Source: an uncultured Christensenella sp. (GTDB lineage: Bacteria > Bacillota > Clostridia > Christensenellales > DTU072). From it: DNA of 46,888 bases. Position 1 is the first letter of the stretch. Each line of letters opens with the position of its first letter. A model generated the notes under the pieces. That model made no database searches. It saw only the letters and a list, made by a program, of their open reading frames with translations, and was not told the DNA's origin. Position numbers and translations under genes: made by a program. Below are positions 30,737-38,971 of this stretch, piece by piece. The stretch lies in NCBI GenBank assembly GCA_905210905.1, contig CAJLYQ010000007.1:1-46888 (forward strand). Reading direction: 5' to 3'.

Positions 30737-31396
30737 ATGAAACTATCCAACACGCAACTTTTCCGTGGAATAGAAGAAACGGAAATAGAATCGCTACTTG
30801 GCTGCTTTGAAACGAAAGAAATCGCATTCAAAAAGGGAGAATACATTCTGAAAGAAGGCAATCCGACGGAATATATAGGCATCGTGCTTTCGGGCGCGGT
30901 GATAATAGAACTCAGCGACGTGTGGGGAAACAACAGTGTGATAAGTCGCATAGGCGTTGGCGGTACCTTTGCCGAAGCATTTGCCTGCATACCGGGAGAG
31001 CCGATGACGGTCAACGTCCTTTGCGCAGAGGATTCGACGGTGCTTCTTGTCAGTATGCGTTGTATTTCACACCCGTGCTCGCGTACCTGCGCCGCTCACA
31101 CAAAACTGATACAAAATCTGCTTTCTCTTTGCGCCGAAAAAAACCTGCGACTTTCCCAAAGAATGCTACACACTATGCCCAAACCGATCAGACAACGGCT
31201 GCTTTCTCTTTTTTCGGAATACATCAAAAAAACGGGTAGTTTTTCCTTCGACATCCCTTACAGCCGTCAACAACTTGCGGACTATCTCAACGTGGAACGC
31301 AGTGCGCTTTGCAACGAGTTGTCCAAAATGCAGAGAGACGGCATAATAAAATACGACAAAAATCATTTTGTCGTCGATGCCGCCGATGTCTTGTGA
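30737..31396 (+). CDS. Crp/Fnr-family transcriptional regulator
   Basis: 219 residues. An N-terminal cyclic-nucleotide-binding-type beta-roll (KKGEYILKEGNPTEYIGIVL, SGAVIIELSDVWGN) is followed by a dimerisation helix and a C-terminal winged helix with PYSRQQLADYLNVERSALC and NELSKMQRDGII. Clustered Cys at residues about 100-130 (HPCSRTCAAHTK) could hold a metal or sense redox state, but the Fnr N-terminal Cys cluster is absent. The sensed signal is unknown. It shares its regulatory region with the ferredoxin gene. Confidence 0.9.
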   Translation: MKLSNTQLFRGIEETEIESLLGCFETKEIAFKKGEYILKEGNPTEYIGIVLSGAVIIELSDVWGNNSVISRIGVGGTFAEAFACIPGEPMTVNVLCAEDSTVLLVSMRCISHPCSRTCAAHTKLIQNLLSLCAEKNLRLSQRMLHTMPKPIRQRLLSLFSEYIKKTGSFSFDIPYSRQQLADYLNVERSALCNELSKMQRDGIIKYDKNHFVVDAADVL

Positions 31397-31398
31397 AA

Positions 31399-31460
31399 CC
31401 TTACCGCAAAACAAGGATTTTTATAGATAAAAAATTATTCCCTTTGTTTTTGCGGTAAGG
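31399..31460. terminator. Terminator between convergent genes
   Basis: Long imperfect stem (31399-31416 with 31441-31460) built from CCTTACCGCAAAACAAGG and its partner, with T-rich sequence on the plus strand side. It probably ends both the regulator and the rhodanese transcripts. Confidence 0.75.
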
Positions 31461-31469
31461 CTTTCCTTT

Positions 31470-32108
31470 TTAATCTTTGACCGTGCCGTATGTCCAGTCG
31501 TTTATGCCGCCGAAATCATAGACGCTTACGTAACCGAGATTTACCAACTTTCTTGCCGCCTCTTCGCTCCTTCTTCCGCTACGGCAGTACACGAGAATAA
31601 CCGCATTTTTGTCGGGAAGATTTGAGGGTGGCTCGCTGCCTATCGTTTCGTTTGGAATAAGAACGGCGTTTTGAATATGCCCTTCGTCATATTCGCTTTG
31701 CGTGCGCACGTCCACAATTACGACTTCTTGCGTATTCATCATTTCATACGCTTGCTCGGCGGTTATTTTGCGATATACGCCGACTCTTTCCCAGCTATAA
31801 TTATACCGGAACGCCAATGCTTGCGACTGAACGGCGTCCTTCGTTGCCTTTTGCCTTACGAGGAAAACAAAGCCTTTTACCTGCATTTCATCGTTTGGCA
31901 TAAACTCCCAGACGTGGGATTCTTGCAGATTCAACATCGAAGTCCACCCGTACACCGAAGGTTTTCCTTCGTTTTCTTCCTGCTCCAAAAAACTACCATT
32001 AACGGACTTTCCTCCGTCATCATGGGTTTTCAGATATTTTTCGTTGTACGGTATCACCTTGTATTCCAGCCCGAAACCCGCAACCGTTGCTTTTTCCTCT
32101 TCGGTCAA
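31470..32108 (-). CDS. Rhodanese-domain protein, likely 3' part of a split lipoprotein gene
   Basis: About 212 residues from a TTG at 32108. The rhodanese domain occupies about 118-208: ITAEQAYEMMNTQEVVIVDV, YDEGHIQNAVLIPN and the active-site loop YCRSGRRSEEAA with catalytic Cys. No ATG or well-spaced RBS is visible. The frame continues upstream through ATA AGG GAA directly into the TAA of the lipoprotein gene, in the same frame. It is therefore probably the C-terminal part of one exported lipoprotein-rhodanese polypeptide interrupted by a stop, although re-initiation cannot be excluded. Confidence 0.72.
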   Translation of the reverse strand: MTEEEKATVAGFGLEYKVIPYNEKYLKTHDDGGKSVNGSFLEQEENEGKPSVYGWTSMLNLQESHVWEFMPNDEMQVKGFVFLVRQKATKDAVQSQALAFRYNYSWERVGVYRKITAEQAYEMMNTQEVVIVDVRTQSEYDEGHIQNAVLIPNETIGSEPPSNLPDKNAVILVYCRSGRRSEEAARKLVNLGYVSVYDFGGINDWTYGTVKD

Positions 32109-32117
32109 TTCCCTTAT

Positions 32118-32777
32118 TTAATGGCGGTACATTTTCTCGCTCTCGTCCCAAGTACTTGCAGGAACGCCTATTTTCACAACGCGCGGATTGCTTTTGTGGT
32201 AATAAAACACGAACCTGTTTTCGTCTTGCTCGGTCGAAGAGAACGTAGGAGCCGAAGAATCAACGTCTCGGCTAAACCGGCAAACAGCACTCAAAGAAAT
32301 TGCATTCTGCTGCTTAGATTTCAAAGTGTAGGTCTTTTGCTCGGACGCGGCGCTCGGCTTGTAATAGTAATTTTTAGGCGTGCGCACGGATACGGTTATC
32401 GTCGTCCTCGGCTGAACAAGTTGTCCGTCTCCTGTCCTATATTCTGTTATGTTTGTGTATTCTTCTTCGTAAAACGAATAGAGAATATTGTAAATTCCGT
32501 TGCCGGGCGTTGTTTCAATCGAGTTGTTATGAGAACAGATATGCCAATTACCGCCGTTTACGGAAAACTCCAATTGTTGAGCTGCGTCTTTATCCTGTAA
32601 ATAATTGCCGAGATTTCCCACTTCAACCCATACGGTTCCCCTATAATCCTGCCAAATCTCTTCGATCGTAGGGGTTATCTCTCTGTCTTTCAAGTTTCTT
32701 TCACATGCGGAAAGCATCGCAAACGAACAAAAAATCAGTGCGATCGCCAGACAAACACTTAAAACTCTCTTTTTCAT
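32118..32777 (-). CDS. Lipoprotein, likely 5' part of a gene split by an in-frame TAA
   Basis: 219 residues. Signal peptide and lipobox LSAC near residue 25 (MKKRVLSVCLAIALIFCS, then FAMLSAC). The body is a beta-rich region of unknown family (WQDYRGTVWVEVGNLGNYL, then TVSVRTPKNYYYKP). It ends ESEKMYRH followed by TAA, after which the same frame runs on into the rhodanese domain. ATG 32777 has GGAGG at 8 nt. Extracytoplasmic lipoproteins with a rhodanese domain are known in anaerobes, so a single original gene is plausible. Confidence 0.75.
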   Translation of the reverse strand: MKKRVLSVCLAIALIFCSFAMLSACERNLKDREITPTIEEIWQDYRGTVWVEVGNLGNYLQDKDAAQQLEFSVNGGNWHICSHNNSIETTPGNGIYNILYSFYEEEYTNITEYRTGDGQLVQPRTTITVSVRTPKNYYYKPSAASEQKTYTLKSKQQNAISLSAVCRFSRDVDSSAPTFSSTEQDENRFVFYYHKSNPRVVKIGVPASTWDESEKMYRH

Positions 32778-32879
32778 AGCGAAAACCTCCGTTTTTTTAC
32801 TTTTATTATTTTGTCTTGAATACTGCGAGCAGGTCGGCAAAGGATTTCTTTTTAATTGACGGAACAATAAAAACCGGAA

Positions 32880-34547
32880 TTATTTAAGATAATACGTTAT
32901 CGTTCCGCTCGTTTCGTCCACGCCGTTCTTAAATACCGTCTTGCTTACGTTTATTTTCCGTCCGTCCACCGTGTACGTTATACCGCCGATAAACTCGGTG
33001 TAGATATTGACGGTGGTAAGGTTTTCGAACAGAACGCAATTCCCGCTTAAAAACTCGACGGTCGACTTGCCACCGGGCCGATGCACGTTAAGGGTGGTCA
33101 ACTTATACCCCGTCAAAGTATTCCTATTAGCGCCGAAAATGCCTGTTATATCGGCGTAACTATCGTAAGGCAAAGTTAGTTCGGTAAGATTTTTACAGCC
33201 CGCTAAGGCGTAATTTTCTATCCCGGTAACGGTTTTAGGAAAGATTATTTTATTAAGACCGCTCAAATCAGCGAACGCGTACGAAAAGATATAAGTGTAC
33301 CCCGACGGAACGTAGATATATTTTATTTTCGCCGCGTATTCTTCGCCGAGAGCGTCGAAAACCTTGCCGAGAATCGCTTTCACGTCGAACTCGGACGAAG
33401 AGGAACGGCCTTGCAACGGCAATCTCATTCTGCCGTCATTGTCGTCTATATACTTCTTGAACTCTTCCGTTTTTTTCGGGTTTATTCCCTTGATTGCCCA
33501 ACCGCCACGATTAGACAACGAAAAGGTAAAATACGACGACGGTATCTCTTTCACGTTACCGCAACCTTCTCTCGTACACACGAACGCTTCTTCGTCGTAG
33601 TCGTGGCGAGGTTCGTACCAACTATCTATTTCTTCGCCGCAAAGGGTACACGATACCGTCGCTTTGACGGTACAGTTTTCGGCGTTTCTTTCGCCATATA
33701 CGGCGGCTCCTCTTTTATGATTGTACGGAACCACGGGAATAGTTTCCGTCGTACGCCTATTGCAATAAAGACACTTTTTCGCGTCCACGCCCGTAGACGA
33801 GCAGGTGGCTTCGACGAAAAATTCTGAGTCTTTCTTCATACTGTGCGACTGCGTCTTATAAAAAACGTCCTTATGACACCTTGCGCATTCTCTATACGCA
33901 TAATAACAGTAGTTTTCGTCCGAATTATCCCTATAATCGTACTTCATTTCCGTGCCCGCAGGGAAACGATGGTTTAGTTTTTCCGTGACGTCCGTCTTTG
34001 TCTCCCCGCACCCGGAACATACCGACTTAACGTATCCCGGCTCTTCGCAAGTAGATTCTTTACTTTCCGCTTCTTCATAATTATGGGCGGACAAGCCTAA
34101 TTTTTCGGTAACTTCGTAATCGCAAAACTTACATTTCTTTACCCTTTCGCCGAAAGCGGTACAGGTAGATGCAGTCTTTATTTCCCACGTGCCTAATTCG
34201 TGTTGCCTTATCGGTATAACGAACTCTTCTTTATGCCCACATACGGAGCAGATCTTGCTTTCTTTGCCTTGCTCGTCGCAGGTGGCTTCTTCTTCGACAA
34301 CCTTTTTGCCGAAATCGTGTCCTTTACTCTTCAATACGAACCCGCTCTTTTCGTACCCGCAAACGGCGCATACCTTTTTGCCCGTTCCGTCTTCGGTGCA
34401 GGTAGGTGCGGTTACTTCTATAACCTCCCCGAATTCGTGGTTGTTTCCGCAACGGTTGTTCCCGAAAAAGTCGCACGCAGAAAGGACGGCTGCTACGCAC
34501 GCCGCTATCGCAACGGTTATAAAAATAAGAATTGTTCTGTGTTTCAT
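32880..34547 (-). CDS. Surface lipoprotein with Cys-x-x-Cys repeats and BspA-like leucine-rich segment
   Basis: 555 residues. Signal peptide and lipobox VLSAC near residue 25. Residues about 35-340 hold six to seven repeats of the form H-E/D-F...E-A-T-C-x5-G-x3-K-x-C-x2-C-G (CTEDGTGKKVCAVCGYEK, CDEQGKESKICSVCGHKE, CTAFGERVKKCKFCDYEV, CEEPGYVKSVCSGCGETK). The C-terminal part (about 400-520) has BspA-type leucine-rich elements: FSYAFADLSGLNKIIFPKTV and IENYALAGCKNLTELTLPYD. It is predicted to act in adhesion or surface binding. Its transcript has a leader of over 300 nt from the promoter at 34896-34924. Confidence 0.85.
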   Translation of the reverse strand: MKHRTILIFITVAIAACVAAVLSACDFFGNNRCGNNHEFGEVIEVTAPTCTEDGTGKKVCAVCGYEKSGFVLKSKGHDFGKKVVEEEATCDEQGKESKICSVCGHKEEFVIPIRQHELGTWEIKTASTCTAFGERVKKCKFCDYEVTEKLGLSAHNYEEAESKESTCEEPGYVKSVCSGCGETKTDVTEKLNHRFPAGTEMKYDYRDNSDENYCYYAYRECARCHKDVFYKTQSHSMKKDSEFFVEATCSSTGVDAKKCLYCNRRTTETIPVVPYNHKRGAAVYGERNAENCTVKATVSCTLCGEEIDSWYEPRHDYDEEAFVCTREGCGNVKEIPSSYFTFSLSNRGGWAIKGINPKKTEEFKKYIDDNDGRMRLPLQGRSSSSEFDVKAILGKVFDALGEEYAAKIKYIYVPSGYTYIFSYAFADLSGLNKIIFPKTVTGIENYALAGCKNLTELTLPYDSYADITGIFGANRNTLTGYKLTTLNVHRPGGKSTVEFLSGNCVLFENLTTVNIYTEFIGGITYTVDGRKINVSKTVFKNGVDETSGTITYYLK

Positions 34548-34895
34548 TTTACCTTTATTACAACTTTATGTTTGGTTTCTTTTACCTACTCCGTAAACAA
34601 CAAAAAACAAGGCTTCATTCCCGACGTTTCGCGAACTTTTTTCTTTCGGCGTAAGCTTGTTAAAGACGTTCGCCGCTTTTTGCGCTCTATTCGGGGCGTA
34701 GATTAGTCGGTGCGTTTCGCACAAGTTGCCGTGTTTTTCTGTCTGCACGTGTCGGGAGCAATCGCCTTGCTCCGCTTGCTTGTTAGTTGATTTATGTCTT
34801 GTCAGTATTTGTTATTGTTTTATCTGTCTTTTGCTTGTAAATTATGCCTCTTTTCCGTTCGGTTTTTCAACCGCTTTCTTTATCTTTATGGATAT
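34548..34895 (-). other. Long 5' leader of the BspA-like lipoprotein gene
   Basis: About 340 nt lie between the predicted start (near 34889) and the ATG. I see no known riboswitch and no strong terminator. An ORF of 60 codons (34566-34748) starts with GTG and lacks an RBS, so I do not call it a gene. Confidence 0.45.
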
Positions 34896-34924
34896 ATTAT
34901 ACCATATTTTGGCGTGAATTTCAA
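34896..34924 (-). promoter_or_regulatory. Promoter upstream of the BspA-like lipoprotein gene
   Basis: -35 TTGAAA (34919-34924), 17-bp spacer, -10 TATAAT (34896-34901). Confidence 0.75.
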
Positions 34925-35030
34925 CCTATAACGACCGATATATTGTGAAATTTGCTTCTTAAACAAAACACTACCGCTATTTGTTGTACGCATATTTTGC
35001 TCGAAAGATCACAATAGTCGAATTCGCGCG

Positions 35031-35051
35031 AAAAAATCTTTATGATTTTTT
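35031..35051 (-). terminator. AT-rich terminator of the BRO-N gene
   Basis: Stem AAAAAATC/GATTTTTT at the stop codon of the BRO-N gene. It is weak because it lacks GC pairs. Confidence 0.45.
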
Positions 35052-35890
35052 TATTCTTCGTCATAGGGCTTTTTGACTTCAAGTGCAGGCTTGTCGCTTG
35101 CATTGAGAGGAGATATGACGGAAGTTTCCAATCGACTTTCTATATCCTTTCTCGTGCTTTTTGCAACGCTTCCACCATCTCTTGCCACTGCGACGTTTTC
35201 ACGGAAAGTTTCGGGTCGTTTGCTTTTGGATAACGCCGTCGTAGTTACTTCGGCAAGCATATTCAAAACAAGTTCAATGTCCGTCATATTGTCTCGCAGA
35301 TTTTCTTTTTTCAATCCCTTGAGTTCCTTGTATTCTCTTACGGACAATCCACTCCACGCTCTCGTCATTTCATCGGTCAAAATGGCGTATTCTTTACCTT
35401 CTTGAACTCCACGCTCTTTCCATTCGTCCGTGAGTTTTTTGCGCATTTCTATCGTTTGCAAACGCTGATTTATCCAACCTTCCGTATAACCTTTCGCACG
35501 ATAAAAATCCGCTCCGCGTAGTATCGCCTTTTCGGGATCGGCTATTTCGTCAAGTCGTTCGCTACCCGCCTGTGCAAGCCACATTTTGAACGGCTCTGCC
35601 TTCGGGGACGGAATAGACTGGACAAGTCGCAAAACGCCCTTTGTATTAAGGCAGTCGGTCAATCTGTTTTTACCGTCTTTTGCCAACATTTTCAAAGCGT
35701 TACAACTTGTAACGGTTTCATTCCCTTCGTCTTTCAGCCTTTTCTTTAAGACTCGCCAATATGTTTGAGGATTAGGACTATCCGTCAAAACTTCGATTAT
35801 GTCTACAACGGCAAAATACCACTCTTCTTCGTCTGCATTCCACGCCGTGCGAACTTGTTTATTCTCAAAAATCTTGATTTTATTTTCCAT
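35051..35890 (-). CDS. BRO-N domain (phage antirepressor-like) protein
   Basis: 279 residues. The N-terminal BRO-N domain is clear: VRTAWNADEEEWYFAVVDII, then VLTDSPNPQTYWRVLKKRLK, LKMLAKDGKNRLTDCLNTKG and VLRLVQSIPSPKAEPFKMWL. The C-terminal region is charged and of unknown fold. Such proteins occur in phages and as stand-alone chromosomal genes with presumed DNA-binding roles. No other phage gene lies nearby. ATG 35890 has GAAGGA at 9 nt. It neighbours an IS scar, consistent with an acquired region. Confidence 0.85.
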   Translation of the reverse strand: MENKIKIFENKQVRTAWNADEEEWYFAVVDIIEVLTDSPNPQTYWRVLKKRLKDEGNETVTSCNALKMLAKDGKNRLTDCLNTKGVLRLVQSIPSPKAEPFKMWLAQAGSERLDEIADPEKAILRGADFYRAKGYTEGWINQRLQTIEMRKKLTDEWKERGVQEGKEYAILTDEMTRAWSGLSVREYKELKGLKKENLRDNMTDIELVLNMLAEVTTTALSKSKRPETFRENVAVARDGGSVAKSTRKDIESRLETSVISPLNASDKPALEVKKPYDEE

Positions 35891-35923
35891 ACGATTTTTT
35901 CCTTCTATCGTTAGATTGTTTTT

Positions 35924-35953
35924 ATTATACCATTTTTCTTCTGTTTTTTTCAA
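35924..35953 (-). promoter_or_regulatory. Promoter of the BRO-N gene
   Basis: -35 TTGAAA (35948-35953), 18-bp spacer, -10 TATAAT (35924-35929). Confidence 0.75.
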
Positions 35954-35977
35954 CGCCTTTTCCCCTCTTAACATCAA

Positions 35978-36258
35978 TTAGTTTGCCGTTATTCGTAGGA
36001 AATTGATTTATTGTTTGTATTTTTATAATTACTTTTATAGAAATTAATAGCGTAAATTTCTTAACTCTTCAAAACGGAAGTCTGTTTTTTACAAACTTCC
36101 GTCAAGTTATATGTTATTACTTTTAGTTCAAAGCTTTTATCAATTTTAACAAAATATCCTTTGCGCTCGACGGCAAGATGAACTCTGCGCTTGTAGACGA
36201 GTTTGAATGATATGTTTTGACTGTCAAATTTAACTCTTTGTCATGAATGTGTATTTGT
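35978..36258. other. AT-rich intergenic stretch beside the IS scar
   Basis: It contains a hairpin at 36074-36102 and no convincing gene. An open stretch on the minus strand ends with TAA at 36123 but has no credible start or family. Confidence 0.4.
36074..36102 (-). terminator. Hairpin downstream of the ABC transporter remnant
   Basis: Stem ACGGAAGT/ACTTCCGT with inner TGT/ACA pairs, followed on the minus strand by TTTTG. It may be the old terminator of the deleted transporter gene. Confidence 0.55.
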
Positions 36259-36366
36259 TTACTCCAATTCAAACGCGCCCGTATAAAGTCGGTAATACAC
36301 ACCCTTTTTAGCAATCAGCGTTTCGTGATTTCCTTGCTCGATAATACGCCCGTTTTCAAACAAACG
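36259..36366 (-). pseudogene. C-terminal remnant of an ABC exporter ATPase
   Basis: About 35 codons ending at TAA 36259-36261 translate to RLFENGRIIEQGNHETL, then IAKKGVYYRLYTGAFELE. This matches the very end of MsbA/LmrA-type ABC exporters (D-loop-distal 'ENGRIVEQGTHEEL' region). The rest of the gene is missing: immediately upstream, near 36360-36370, the sequence becomes a plus-strand IS3 transposase. The junction records a deletion or insertion event. Confidence 0.78.
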
Positions 36367-36711
36367 AGAGAAATGCTGAAAAGATTGTTTGAAAAACTAC
36401 CGCAAGGAGCAAGCCCGATCTTACATTCAGACCAAGGATGGTAATACCAAATGAAAGAGTTTCAAAGACAACTGAAAAAACATAACATTATCCAAAGCAT
36501 GTCTAGAAAAGACAACTGCCCGGATAACAGTGTAGTTGAAAACTTTTTCGGACGGTTAAAAGTGGAGATTTTTTACGGAGAAAAGTTTCAGACAGTGGAC
36601 GAATTCGTCCACTGTCTGAAAGAGTACATTAACTACCGGAACAATGAGAGAATATCTCTCAGTCTAAACGGAATGAGTCCGGTACAATACCGAACTCATT
36701 CACAAATCTAA
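36367..36711 (+). pseudogene. IS3-family (IS150-like) transposase fragment with internal stop
   Basis: C-terminal part of an IS3-type OrfB integrase: MLKRLFEKLPQGASPILHSDQGW, shown here as MLKRLFEKLPQGAS and PILHSDQGW, then a TAA (36442-36444) where the family has Gln, then YQMKEFQRQLKKHNIIQSMS, CPDNSVVENFFGRLK, and a C-terminus near NGMSPVQYR. The first two-thirds of the transposase and the left IS end are absent. It is non-functional. Confidence 0.88.
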
Positions 36712-36790
36712 TTAATTTAATTTTTTTTCCAACTTCTGTGGTTCATAGCATTTTGGCGCCGCTTTTTAATCCGTGCTTATCGGAAAAAAC

Positions 36791-37657
36791 TTACTTTTTC
36801 TTCTCTTCGGTTTTCCTTTCGGGAACGGCGTTCGAAGTGGTTTTTATTATCTTACGCGGACATTTTTCCACGCAGGTAAGGCACCCGGAGCATTTATCGT
36901 AATCGATTTTCGGCAAATTGTCCACCATAGTTATTGCGCCTTCGGGGCATTTTCTCGCGCACATTCCGCAGCCGATACAACCGACTTTACAGAACGAAGT
37001 AGTCTCCTTCCCTTTGCAGTGCGTACTGCAAGCGACGTAAATTTTCGCCTTTGCCGGTATCCTTTCTATGCAGTTTTTCGGACACGTCCTTATGCACGCT
37101 CCGCACGAAATGCAGATTTCTCTGTCCACTTTTGCGACTTCGTCGGTTATTTTAATAGCGTCTACGGGACAAACCGCGGCGCAGTTTCCGCCGCCCAGAC
37201 ACGCCGTGGCGCAAATCTTGTTTCCGCCGTGATAAACCATTCTGTTAAGGCAACCTTCGTTTCCGACGTAAGTATATTTATCGGCGGCGTTCGTTCCGCC
37301 GTTGCACTTAACCACCGCTACGGTCGGTTCTTCCGCTTCGAACGGCAGTCCGGCGATTTTTGCGATTATTCCCTTTGCTTCGTTGCTCGTGGCTTTACAG
37401 TCGGACAAACACGCTTTTCCGCAAGCCAGACTTTTGGCAAACCCTTCGCAACCCGAAAAACCGCAACCGCCGCAGTTTGCGCCGGCTAAGTTTTCCAGAA
37501 TTTTAAGCACCTTTTCGTCTTCTTTTATTTTGCAAACTTTCGTCACGACGAGTATAAGCACCGCAAAAACTATCGCCAGCGCGGCGACAATTCCCAGCAC
37601 CATTCCCACTTTCGCCCAGTTTACGGACGCGGCAAGTAAATCGTATATCATATCCAT
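36791..37657 (-). CDS. rnfB: Rnf complex subunit B (iron-sulfur)
   Basis: 288 residues. Entry point for electrons from reduced ferredoxin. An N-terminal membrane anchor (VGMVLGIVAALAIVFAVLIL) precedes the Fe-S motif ANCGGCGFSGCEGFAKSLAC. Several ferredoxin-type clusters follow: CAAVCP region, CISCGACIRTCPKNC, CIGCGMCARKCPEGA and CSGCLTCVEKCPRK. It is the last gene of the rnfCDGEAB cluster, the usual clostridial order. No strong terminator is visible after it. Confidence 0.95.
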   Translation of the reverse strand: MDMIYDLLAASVNWAKVGMVLGIVAALAIVFAVLILVVTKVCKIKEDEKVLKILENLAGANCGGCGFSGCEGFAKSLACGKACLSDCKATSNEAKGIIAKIAGLPFEAEEPTVAVVKCNGGTNAADKYTYVGNEGCLNRMVYHGGNKICATACLGGGNCAAVCPVDAIKITDEVAKVDREICISCGACIRTCPKNCIERIPAKAKIYVACSTHCKGKETTSFCKVGCIGCGMCARKCPEGAITMVDNLPKIDYDKCSGCLTCVEKCPRKIIKTTSNAVPERKTEEKKK

Positions 37658-37662
37658 TCTCC

Positions 37663-38265
37663 TTACAGCGTAATCAGGTTAAACACGTAAAACGCCATTG
37701 CCATAAAACAAGCCGTGACCATCGTTATCGGAAAACCTTTCATCGGTTTTGCGGTATCCAAATAATCGACTTTGGTTCTCAATCCGCTAAGTATTACTAT
37801 CGCTACGGTAAATCCCGCGCCTGCGAAAAGCCCGTACAAAACGCTTACGCCAAGATTAGACGCGCCGAACGACGCGATCATTGCTTTTTCGTCGATGACC
37901 GCTTCCGCCACGCCGAGAACGGCGCAGTTCGTCGTGATAAGTGGCAGGTAAATACCCATAGCGTTATACAGCGGCGGACTGAATTTTTTTATTACTTTTT
38001 CTATCATCTGCACGAGCGCGGCGATTACGAAAATAAACACGATTATTTCCATAAATTCGAGTCCGAGCGGAACGAGTACGTATGTGTAAACGGGATAGGT
38101 AATAAGGCACGTTATCGTCATTACCACGGTAACGGCAACGCCCATTCCGACCGCGTTCGACGTCTTTTTCGACAAGCCGAGAAACGGGCAAATTCCGAGA
38201 AACTGCACTACGACGAAGTTGTTTACGAACACCGCCATAATAATTACGGTAAAGAAAGTTCCCAT
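37663..38265 (-). CDS. rnfA: Rnf complex subunit A
   Basis: 200 residues, six predicted membrane helices. FVNNFVVVQFLGICPFLGLS and PLITTNCAVLGVAEAVIDE contain the paired Cys that bind the intramembrane 2Fe-2S cluster shared with RnfE. It is a membrane subunit in the electron and ion path. It starts 1 bp after the rnfE stop. Confidence 0.95.
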   Translation of the reverse strand: MGTFFTVIIMAVFVNNFVVVQFLGICPFLGLSKKTSNAVGMGVAVTVVMTITCLITYPVYTYVLVPLGLEFMEIIVFIFVIAALVQMIEKVIKKFSPPLYNAMGIYLPLITTNCAVLGVAEAVIDEKAMIASFGASNLGVSVLYGLFAGAGFTVAIVILSGLRTKVDYLDTAKPMKGFPITMVTACFMAMAFYVFNLITL

Positions 38266-38266
38266 A

Positions 38267-38959
38267 CTATTTCGCCTCCTCGCCGAGTTGTTTGGACGCT
38301 TCGGTTAGTGCGTCCGCGCCCACGGGCGCTTCGTAGACTTTGCGGAATTGTTTTTTGCGCATACTCGATTCGATTTTCGTATAAACGCCGTTAAACAATG
38401 CTATGCAAATACCGTACACGAAGAACGCGCCCGCGCTCGAAGTAAAGAATTCTATCTTGAAATCCCAAAGCGTGACGCCGAAAAGTTGCCCCGCGCCCAG
38501 CACTTCTCTTATTATGCTCATCGCCGTCATAGCCCAGGTAAAGCCCAGACCGGTGAAAAGTCCGTCGAGTGCGGAATCCGCAACGGGGTTTTTGCTTGCA
38601 AAACCTTCCGCTCTGCCCAAAATGATACAGTTGACTACGATTAGCGGCAAATACACGCCCATCGATTCGTACAAATCCGGGATAAACTTGTCGAGCAACA
38701 TTCTTACTATAGTAACGAACGTAGCGATAATCATAACGAACGCCGGTATTCTTACTTCGCCGGGAATAACTTTTCTCAGGAGCGAAATAATCACGTTGCT
38801 ACAAATTAAAATGAACGTAACGGCAAGTCCCATACCTATGCCGTTCATCGCCGCCGTCGTAAGCGCGAGCGTAGGACACGTTCCCAAAACCAAACGGAAG
38901 GTCGGGTTGTTTTTCAAAAGCCCGTCGATTCCGATATTTTTTATTCTGTCGAGTTTCAT
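38267..38959 (-). CDS. rnfE: Rnf complex subunit E
   Basis: 230 residues, polytopic. NPTFRLVLGTCPTLALTTAA and YLPLIVVNCIILGRAEGFAS carry the conserved Cys of the RnfA/E pair. It has the extra C-terminal tail typical of RnfE. It lies in the middle of the operon between rnfG and rnfA. Confidence 0.95.
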   Translation of the reverse strand: MKLDRIKNIGIDGLLKNNPTFRLVLGTCPTLALTTAAMNGIGMGLAVTFILICSNVIISLLRKVIPGEVRIPAFVMIIATFVTIVRMLLDKFIPDLYESMGVYLPLIVVNCIILGRAEGFASKNPVADSALDGLFTGLGFTWAMTAMSIIREVLGAGQLFGVTLWDFKIEFFTSSAGAFFVYGICIALFNGVYTKIESSMRKKQFRKVYEAPVGADALTEASKQLGEEAK

Positions 38960-38971
38960 CTACGCACCCCC

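Noticed and set aside
34566..34748. 60-codon minus-strand ORF in the BspA leader
   Set aside because: GTG start without RBS and no recognisable composition; probably chance.
35051..35890. Prophage
   Set aside because: Only one BRO-N gene; no capsid, integrase, lysis or att-like repeats around it.
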